DNA of 10,715 nt, taken from assembly GCA_964460665.1 (NCBI GenBank), contig CAYWSL010000211.1, forward strand, positions 1 to 10,715, given 5' to 3'. The first letter of the stretch is position 1; each line of letters starts with the position of its first letter. The DNA comes from K23-9 sp964460665. Lineage in GTDB: Bacteria; Planctomycetota; Planctomycetia; Pirellulales; Pirellulaceae. Made by a program: the position numbers and the translations under genes. This document shows positions 5,505 through 10,715 of the stretch, piece by piece. Under the pieces are notes generated by a model that searched no databases, was not told where the DNA came from, and saw only the letters and a program-made list of their open reading frames with translations.

Positions 5505-7154
5505 TTACTCAGCAGACTCTTGTTGCTTTTGGGCCTCCAACACCGCATTGCGCTGAGCGTCAATCAACGCTTCTAACTCGCTGGGGCGACGGTTCTGAAG
5601 TGGCTTGAATGGAGCAGGCAAAACCAACTGCCGCCACCATTGCTCTCGGTCATAACGATGCTTCCAAGGCTGTTTTGGCAAAGTAGACACCTTCTGGTTC
5701 ACCCAGGGATCATGCAACCAACCGCGGCGAACGGTCGTCAAGTCGATTGTCGGGTCCACCAACGGAACCGGGCGACGCCCGTTTAACGAAACCAAAGCCA
5801 AGCAATAGATCTTTGCATCTTTGGTACCAGTCGACTCCGCCATCTTCTTCAATTCAACCGCAGCCTGTCGAACCAGTTCCGGATTTCGCTCCGCGCGGGA
5901 CATCTGGTAATAAGTCATCACGGTGCGAGCCGGAAAGAACTGGTAAGCACCATTCGGCGCCTCCACACGAAACGTTGTCAGTGTCACCTTCTGTCGTAGC
6001 ATCATTCGCCAAGCGAAACGCTGGCCCCGCTCGTTCCAACTTGGGTTGCCCGGCAGGATCCAGGGCCGAATCGGCAATAGCAACTGAATCACGACGTACG
6101 TCAATGCCAAGCGGAAGCCCCAAGTTTTCATCCCGGCCGCCGGCGTGAACCACTTTGCTTGTCGCCCACTTGGTTCTTTCCTTTTCTCTTCGTCCAATGC
6201 GACGATCGCCGCGTCACGATCCGTACGAACTTTATCCCTCGCCGCGCTATAAGAAAGTGGATGATCACTGTACTTCGATCGAATCCAACCAACCCAATGC
6301 GGAAACCAATCCCACGGAAAGAAAATCAGCAGCGCCGCCAACATGAACCACGGAAAAACGCCGATGTGGAACAGCTGTGAATTCGAGAGATGAAAACCGA
6401 TTGAACCTAACACCGCCAGCATTCGTGTCCGACGGTACAACAACATCGGGACCACCAACAGGTCATAGAAAAGTCCGCCATAGGAAAACAGCAGTCCCGC
6501 GTGTGGTACTTGCAAGAACGTCTCGACGAGTGGCACATGCGTTCGATCCTGCAACATGATTCCGCCTGGCTGCCCCTGCAGCCAATCCGCATTCATCTTC
6601 GCGATCGCACCGAAGAAGTAGGGTATGCCAAGTTGAAACTGAACTAACCAGAGATGCCATTTGGGGACTAATCGCCGTTCACGTTCAATGCCTAGCTTTC
6701 GATCGACCGACCATCTGCCACCGACTGGCAAGAAGACCATCAACCCGGCAACGCACGACAACAAGTAGTAGTGATTCAGGTAGATATGCCGCTCGACCAG
6801 CAAGACATACGCGATCGAAAAACACAAAATGGCAGCCGAGACCCGGGTCAGTAACCCTAGCACCAATCCCACTGCCGCAATCTTCGTTATCAAGAAGTGC
6901 CAGGCGATGCCATTACCAGGCCACAACTTCACCCACTCGAACCCCGCGTACTTAAACAGGAATCGCGGCTTTAAGAACGCAATGTCGTAAAACGGAAGCA
7001 AGATATCGTCATACGCAACAGGCTTGGTGTAGCTGTACGCCCAATACAAAATCCCTAGGCCAACAATAACACGCAAGTAAACCAGGATCGCAGAGTCCAC
7101 TGGCTCAAAAAGTCGATCGCGTAACAAACGTTTCGACGCGGTGAGATCAGACAT
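5505..7154 (-). CDS. Vitamin K-dependent gamma-carboxylase-like membrane protein (HTTM/VKG_Carbox)
   Basis: A predicted multi-pass membrane protein of 549 residues, homologous over nearly its whole length to animal gamma-glutamyl carboxylase (GGCX), which converts Glu to gamma-carboxy-Glu using reduced vitamin K, O2 and CO2. Counting from the ATG, visible matches are 'YLNHYYLL' (125-132), aligning with GGCX 'NNHSYLYG' that carries His160; 'IPYFFGAIAKMNADW' (177-191), whose Lys186 aligns with the catalytic Lys218; and 'NSQLFHIGVFP' (258-268), nearly the human string. A soluble C-terminal part (about 370-520) contains 'SWNERGQRFAWRMML' (372-386) and 'IYCLALVSLNGR' (449-460), like the GGCX luminal domain. 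This goes beyond a bare HTTM domain. TTG at 7160 is also in frame, but ATG at 7154 is preferred; neither has a clear ribosome-binding site. No VKOR-like gene or Gla-type substrate is recognisable nearby. Substrate and activity in bacteria are unknown to me. It is convergent with the export gene and divergent from the pilin-like gene. Confidence 0.9.
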   Translation of the reverse strand: MSDLTASKRLLRDRLFEPVDSAILVYLRVIVGLGILYWAYSYTKPVAYDDILLPFYDIAFLKPRFLFKYAGFEWVKLWPGNGIAWHFLITKIAAVGLVLGLLTRVSAAILCFSIAYVLLVERHIYLNHYYLLSCVAGLMVFLPVGGRWSVDRKLGIERERRLVPKWHLWLVQFQLGIPYFFGAIAKMNADWLQGQPGGIMLQDRTHVPLVETFLQVPHAGLLFSYGGLFYDLLVVPMLLYRRTRMLAVLGSIGFHLSNSQLFHIGVFPWFMLAALLIFFPWDWFPHWVGWIRSKYSDHPLSYSAARDKVRTDRDAAIVALDEEKRKEPSGRQAKWFTPAAGMKTWGFRLALTYVVIQLLLPIRPWILPGNPSWNERGQRFAWRMMLRQKVTLTTFRVEAPNGAYQFFPARTVMTYYQMSRAERNPELVRQAAVELKKMAESTGTKDAKIYCLALVSLNGRRPVPLVDPTIDLTTVRRGWLHDPWVNQKVSTLPKQPWKHRYDREQWWRQLVLPAPFKPLQNRRPSELEALIDAQRNAVLEAQKQQESAE

Positions 7155-7587
7155 GGGCAAAAATCAACAGCGAATAAAAACTAACGATGAACAAACACCA
7201 AAGAGCTTATCGTCGTCGAAAACGCGCCCCGCTTCTACCCGGGTTCTGCAACTGCATCGTGGATACGGTGTGCGGGATCACCTGGATTATCCGGCTCTTA
7301 ACGCCGGACGAAGACCCAGTGCGTTCCGCGTTAGCACATTGGGCGTCTATGACGATTGTCCGGGCAGGACCGGATCGTAGGCTTTTTCACCAACAGGTGA
7401 ATCTTCTAGCATAGCCCGGCAATCAGCACGATGCGTGCGATACGCATCCTGTCACTTTATCAACCAAAACTGCCTGAACGCACCGATCCTTTACACAGGG
7501 GAATCCCCCTTCCCAACAACTCTCCCTCTCTATTGTCTGCAACAACGGTAGACCTAAACTGACGCCCGTCTTAAACGGGTTGGACAT
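7155..7587. other. Divergent intergenic region with three dyads
   Basis: 433 bp between the start of the carboxylase-like gene (minus) and the pilin-like gene (plus). Open frames here have no domain, signal peptide or ribosome-binding site, so I call none. It contains TCCGGC-N7-GCCGGA (7290-7308), TTCACC-N4-GGTGAA (7386-7401) and GATGCGT-N5-ACGCATC (7430-7448). These could be operator sites for the divergent promoters. I see no reliable -35/-10 pair. Confidence 0.5.
7430..7448. repeat. Dyad GATGCGT-N5-ACGCATC, possible operator
   Basis: Perfect 7-bp arms with a 5-bp centre, 139 bp before the pilin-like start codon. Symmetry and size fit a dimeric regulator site, but no T-run follows on either strand and no regulator is encoded nearby. 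Confidence 0.4.
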
Positions 7588-8616
7588 ATGAACCACGCCG
7601 CAGCATCGTTCTACAAAAATGGGCAACGCCTTTGGCACGACCAAACAGGTGCGGTCTATTCGATTGAAACCATACTTGTCGCTACGCTGTTTGTCGTCGG
7701 CGCCATCGCTGCAATCGCCGCAACACGCGACTCAGTGATCTCGGAGTTGTCGGATGTCGCCGGCAGCGTGCAGGACGTCAATCATTCGTTTTCGTATCTT
7801 GGCGCACGGTCTGCCAGCGCCAGCAGCGCTGGCGCACAGTATGTCGACCAAACTGACGTTTTTGACACCGCTGGCGATGTCGCTGGAGCAGCCGACAACT
7901 GCATCACATTCGACATTCCGGGTCTGAACGAAGGCGATGACCTAGAAGCATTCTTCAGCAACCAATCATCATCTTTATCAGACCCCGCATCGCTTGAGTT
8001 CGACAGTGTCATCACGGGAACAAACGGTTCCGCGACTGGAACGCTCGGCGATGGAACAATCGAAACCGGATTTACAATCACGACCACAGGCGGCAATGTC
8101 TCCACCGTTCAAGCAACGTTTGCCAACGAGCTTCGTTTCTTCGAAAGCGATAGCAGTTCAGGCCCCTTCACAATCACATTTGACGACCCTGTCACGGACG
8201 TAGAGTTTTTCGTCCGTAACTTCACTAACACGGGAGTCGATGGCCATCCCGAGAACCTACTGGGTGACTTTACCATCACACTTAGCGACGGAACGGTTCT
8301 GAATAACGCTGCCTTCACCGTCAATCCAGAAGCAATTACCCCCAACACCAACCTCAGCGCATTCTTTCGAACCGGCTCGAACGAGACAGATCAGCTCTCT
8401 GTCGTCACGCGCGGGGGCAGCCAATTTGTGACCGATCCAACGCTCAACGGCACCGGAAATCAGGCTGCTGGTCGCATTACGTTTGACGACGTACCAGTGC
8501 TAGGTAACCCAACCGGCCCTGGTGCTGTTGGCATCAGCTCCATCATGTTTCAGCGGACCGGCGGCCCAGCCGGGTTCCGCGCATCGTTTAGCCTGTCGGG
8601 GCAAGTGATCGAGTAG
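7588..8616 (+). CDS. Surface/secreted protein with pilin-like N-terminal helix and beta-rich C-terminal region
   Basis: 342 residues, function unknown. A short polar leader (1-20) ends in 'DQTG', followed by a hydrophobic helix at about 22-46 ('AVYSIETILVATLFVVGAIA', from 22) containing Glu27. This resembles a type IV/Flp prepilin N-terminus, but the Glu falls at +6 if cleavage follows Gly21 (+5 if it follows Ala22), so processing is uncertain. Next comes 'ISELSDVAGSVQDVNHSFSY' (51-70), a segment I associate with planctomycete pilin-like secreted proteins. Residues 104-342 are Thr/Ser/Gly/Asp-rich with alternating hydrophobic residues, as in beta-sandwich domains ('GPFTITFDDPVTDVEFFVRN', 192-211; 'GDFTITLSDGT', 226-236). 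Only one Cys (105) is present. It stands alone, with no tad/pil machinery nearby. It is probably a pseudopilin-anchored or membrane-anchored adhesin or matrix protein; this is inference. The ATG lies 10-15 nt after a weak GGGTTGG. Confidence 0.75.
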   Translation: MNHAAASFYKNGQRLWHDQTGAVYSIETILVATLFVVGAIAAIAATRDSVISELSDVAGSVQDVNHSFSYLGARSASASSAGAQYVDQTDVFDTAGDVAGAADNCITFDIPGLNEGDDLEAFFSNQSSSLSDPASLEFDSVITGTNGSATGTLGDGTIETGFTITTTGGNVSTVQATFANELRFFESDSSSGPFTITFDDPVTDVEFFVRNFTNTGVDGHPENLLGDFTITLSDGTVLNNAAFTVNPEAITPNTNLSAFFRTGSNETDQLSVVTRGGSQFVTDPTLNGTGNQAAGRITFDDVPVLGNPTGPGAVGISSIMFQRTGGPAGFRASFSLSGQVIE

Positions 8617-8654
8617 AGCGCCGGTCACTTGATCAAAAACCTTGCGGTTGAATC

Positions 8655-8671
8655 GCGCTTAGCCAAAGCGC
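8655..8671. repeat. Small dyad GCGCTT-N5-AAGCGC after the pilin-like gene
   Basis: Six-bp perfect arms 39 nt after the stop, with no T-run following. It could be a weak transcript end for the plus-strand gene; evidence is thin. Confidence 0.35.
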
Positions 8672-8692
8672 TTCGCGCGTATCAAACCGAAC

Positions 8693-8726
8693 AAAAAAAA
8701 GCCTGAAGCAGGCTTGCTTCAGGCTT
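8693..8726 (-). terminator. Rho-independent terminator of the cytochrome gene
   Basis: Read on the minus strand, a 12-bp perfect stem (8715-8726 with 8699-8710, loop AGCC) is followed by a run of T (A8693-8700 on the plus strand). It begins 32 nt after the cytochrome stop. On the plus strand the hairpin is followed only by GGTTGATT, so it would terminate the convergent gene poorly. Confidence 0.9.
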
Positions 8727-8758
8727 GGTTGATTCGTATCAAACTCGACGAGGTTGAA

Positions 8759-9148
8759 CTACTTCTTCTTTGGGCGGTGTGCTTTGTGGCAGGCCGCGCA
8801 GGTAGCAGACTTCTTCAACGCAACCATGCCAGCAGCGTCGCCGTCAACGACCTGCTTTCCAGCCTTGACCAAGGCACCGGTGAATTTCTTCCAACTGTCT
8901 GCATCGCCGACAGGTGGCTTGTTAGCCGCCATCGCGACCAACATTTCGTGAAGCTGCTTCTTTTCAGCGTCCGATGCATCGCCCTTAGTGACCTTCTTTA
9001 CCAATGGTCCCTTGAACGCCTTTTTCATGACCTCTTTCGTCGTGAACTTAGGCTTCTTGTCGTCCTTGTCTTCTGCCATCACAGGAAGACAAACAACTCC
9101 AGCGAGTAGAACGCACGCGGAAAGGGAAAGAATTAGTTTTTGTGACAT
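8759..9148 (-). CDS. Small periplasmic c-type cytochrome with a C-terminal heme site
   Basis: A 129-residue predicted secreted protein. Residues 1-25 are a signal peptide ('MSQKLILSLSACVLLAG...') with likely cleavage after 'PVMA'. The mature part is Lys-rich and mostly helical. A single heme-binding motif 'CAACH' (117-121) sits nine residues from the C-terminus. A CXXCH at the end of a helical bundle is the layout of the cytochrome c'/c556 class, in which an N-terminal Met may ligate the heme; Met41 would be a candidate here. The frame continues to 9244, but that longer start would bury the signal peptide, so I use the ATG at 9148. An electron-transfer or ligand-binding role in the periplasm is likely; the partner is unknown. 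It has its own terminator. The gene upstream on the same strand (desaturase) is 252 bp away, so it is probably transcribed separately. Confidence 0.82.
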   Translation of the reverse strand: MSQKLILSLSACVLLAGVVCLPVMAEDKDDKKPKFTTKEVMKKAFKGPLVKKVTKGDASDAEKKQLHEMLVAMAANKPPVGDADSWKKFTGALVKAGKQVVDGDAAGMVALKKSATCAACHKAHRPKKK

Positions 9149-9345
9149 GATGTATGGTTCTCTCGTATGAAAGTGACCGGTCGCCCCCGAACTTGCTGAC
9201 GACCTCGCGATGTGAATTCTACTGACCTCCGCGACGGATTTCACGCTAGCGACGATCAGTTTGTCTTGAATTCGGAAAAATAGTTGTCAAACAGGCGTTA
9301 TCAAAGAGACAAGGAAAGCCGCCCCCGGAATGCCTGAACCCCCAT

Positions 9346-9374
9346 ATCTCGTCTACTCAAATCTTGTCTACTCA
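9346..9374. repeat. Tandem direct repeat, two 14-15-nt units
   Basis: ATCTCGTCTACTCA (9346-9359) and ATCTTGTCTACTCA (9361-9374) differ by one base, with one A between them. It lies just after the desaturase stop, in the 252-bp gap before the cytochrome gene. It could be a tandem protein-binding site for the cytochrome promoter or simple slippage. Confidence 0.6.
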
Positions 9375-9400
9375 GTAACGACAAACGCGATTTAGGCCGA

Positions 9401-10426
9401 CTAGGCGACTTTTGCCTCTTCCTGGCTCTTCTTTTCGGCAGCATTGCGATAGTCCACCACGTCCCAAACTAGCCCGGTTGCACGCAGCAACCGAATCGCT
9501 TGCCAGGTGATGTCAAATTCCCACCATTTGTGACCGTGCTTAGCCATTCGCGGGTAGGCGTGATGGTTGTTGTGCCAGCCTTCGCCATAAGCCACGATCG
9601 CGACCAACCAATTGTTGCGGCTGTCGTCCGTGGTTTCGTAGTTGCGGTAGCCAAACATGTGCGAAGCACTATTGACCATCCAGGTAGCGTGCAAAACGGT
9701 GACCAGTCGAACAAACAAACCCCAAACCAGCAGCGACCAGCCAAACGATGCGTCCGCAACCAAGCATCCGGCACTGAACAAAATGATACCGGAAAGGATG
9801 TGCAGGGGCAGGAACAATACGTCCAAGATTCGCATGCCGCGTTCCTTGTACAAGTCCGGTGCCCACCGCTGAAGGTACTCTTTTCGCTCGCCATTGTGCG
9901 TGTGGTAAGCCAACCAGCCCATGTGACTCCAGATGCTACCATCGTTTGGCGAGTGTGGGTCGCCGTCTTGATCACTGTGTGCATGATGCTTGCGATGATC
10001 GGCAACCCAATCCAGTGGCGAACCTTCGCCGGCCAAAACACCCATGGTCGCAAAGAAATAGCGAACCCAGCCGTATGTCTTCATCCCCGTGTGAGTCAGC
10101 AAACGATGGTATCCCAAACAGATACCAAGGCTGCCTGTCATCCAGTGCAGAGCCAACGCAACCGCCAAGGCAGGCCACGTGAATGTCAGCGGGGCGGCGA
10201 TCAAAACAACCACGTGCGCCAAGCCCAACCAACCGATTGCCCAAGGGCTCAGGTTACCTGTCCGCTTTCGTTCCAAAGCCGCCGACGAAATCGTGCCATC
10301 GGCCTTTTTCGATTTAGCATCAGTGGATTCAGAGTTTTGCTTTGTATTATCTGCTGGGCTCAGGCCGTCGCTTGGGCGTGCCGGCGCCGTTGTGTTTGGG
10401 TTTGAGACTTCCGTCACGCTCGCCAT
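9401..10426 (-). CDS. Delta-9-type fatty acid desaturase (acyl-CoA/acyl-lipid desaturase)
   Basis: Membrane di-iron desaturase of 341 residues that would place a cis double bond in saturated acyl chains for membrane fluidity, using O2 and an electron donor. All three histidine boxes are visible: 'HRLLTH' (107-112), 'HRKHH' (144-148) and 'HNNHH' (285-289), plus 'NSASH' (252-256), which supplies a further metal ligand in stearoyl-CoA desaturases. Hydrophobic pairs lie at about 64-104 and 200-246. Residues 1-55 are a hydrophilic Ser/Thr/Ala-rich extension not needed for the fold. I chose the ATG at 10426 because AGGAAAG precedes it by 6 nt; the frame also allows a GTG at 10468, which has no such site. 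Whether the substrate is acyl-CoA or acyl-lipid cannot be decided here. No ferredoxin or cytochrome b5 gene is adjacent. The c-type cytochrome downstream is periplasmic and so an unlikely donor. Confidence 0.93.
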   Translation of the reverse strand: MASVTEVSNPNTTAPARPSDGLSPADNTKQNSESTDAKSKKADGTISSAALERKRTGNLSPWAIGWLGLAHVVVLIAAPLTFTWPALAVALALHWMTGSLGICLGYHRLLTHTGMKTYGWVRYFFATMGVLAGEGSPLDWVADHRKHHAHSDQDGDPHSPNDGSIWSHMGWLAYHTHNGERKEYLQRWAPDLYKERGMRILDVLFLPLHILSGIILFSAGCLVADASFGWSLLVWGLFVRLVTVLHATWMVNSASHMFGYRNYETTDDSRNNWLVAIVAYGEGWHNNHHAYPRMAKHGHKWWEFDITWQAIRLLRATGLVWDVVDYRNAAEKKSQEEAKVA

Positions 10427-10432
10427 GGGACG

Positions 10433-10439
10433 CTTTCCT
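10433..10439 (-). promoter_or_regulatory. Ribosome-binding site AGGAAAG of the desaturase gene
   Basis: Minus-strand AGGAAAG, 6 nt before the ATG at 10426. It decides the start over the upstream GTG at 10468. Confidence 0.65.
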
Positions 10440-10715
10440 ATCAATTTGACTCGTTCGCCGTTCTCCACGATGGCAACGACCGCAGAAGTCTAGCGAACAG
10501 TATGTAAACGTCCGTCCCCAGTTAGGTCCGATCGTGTAACGGGGATGTAAAAGATGCCGTTCACAAAGCAGCATTACCCCCAAATCAGTACTTAAGGGGG
10601 GCCTAGTTGGCACAGAAGATAGAGGAGGAAAGGGGCTGGGGAAGATCGGGCTAACGATCCTCTGCCACCTCCGAAATCCACCTCGCTATCATCCCGCCGC
10701 TTGGCCGCTTGGCCG
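10440..10715. other. Region upstream of the desaturase to the right edge, no gene seen
   Basis: About 275 bp. It should contain the desaturase promoter, but I cannot place it with confidence. Purine-rich AGAGGAGGAAAGGGG (10621-10635) looks like a plus-strand Shine-Dalgarno but no start codon follows at a usable distance. The last 16 bases are two copies of CTTGGCCG (10700-10707, 10708-10715) that run into the window edge. They may be the beginning of a longer tandem repeat. Confidence 0.5.

Noticed and set aside
7141..7414. Two plus-strand open frames before the pilin-like gene
   Set aside because: No ribosome-binding site, domain or signal peptide; one starts inside the carboxylase gene.
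7423..7644. 73-codon minus-strand open frame
   Set aside because: Overlaps the supported pilin-like start in antisense; no domain seen.
9500..10405. 301-codon plus-strand open frame
   Set aside because: Wholly antisense to the desaturase, whose three histidine boxes settle the coding strand.

Overview
The window looks like a chromosomal segment of a Pirellulaceae planctomycete of the Rhodopirellula type. This rests on family recognition, not on a search. Several proteins belong to families I associate with planctomycetes: a secreted lipoprotein with a Cys-rich N-terminal domain, a NusG-like protein with a 'MPILPREPD' start, a pilin-like protein with a 'DVNHSFSY' segment after its membrane helix, and a full-length vitamin-K-carboxylase-like protein. 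Base composition looks moderately GC-rich and intergenic regions are full of short dyads.

Left part (1-5240) is an exopolysaccharide locus arranged around a divergent intergenic region. On the minus strand lie a WecA/TagO-type polyprenyl-phosphate sugar-1-phosphate transferase (526-2094) and, 111 bp downstream, the N-terminal 138 codons of a NusG/RfaH-like elongation factor (414 to beyond the left edge, probably TTG start). On the plus strand lie a planctomycete-type lipoprotein (2599-3663) and a Wza-like polysaccharide export lipoprotein (3815-5176), closed by a textbook intrinsic terminator (5206-5240). A plausible reading is lipid-linked glycan initiation, outer-membrane export, and a dedicated processive elongation factor for a long polysaccharide operon lying to the left.

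Middle part (5241-7587): a repeat-like intergenic island (5253-5492) with 10-bp terminal inverted repeats and several internal palindromes, one with 24-bp perfect arms. Then a minus-strand gene for a vitamin K-dependent gamma-carboxylase-like membrane protein (5505-7154), and a 433-bp divergent intergenic region with dyads.

Right part (7588-10715): a plus-strand secreted protein with a pilin-like N-terminal helix and a beta-rich C-terminal region (7588-8616). Convergent with it is a small c-type cytochrome with a C-terminal CXXCH (8759-9148, minus) with its own intrinsic terminator. Upstream of that is a delta-9-type fatty acid desaturase (9401-10426, minus). These right-hand genes show no clear functional tie to the polysaccharide locus.

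I found no tRNA, rRNA, CRISPR array, transposase or phage gene. Nothing here is clearly a new defence or mobile system. The items most worth a second look are the NusG-like gene hidden at the left edge, the carboxylase homologue with apparently intact catalytic residues, and the palindromic island.
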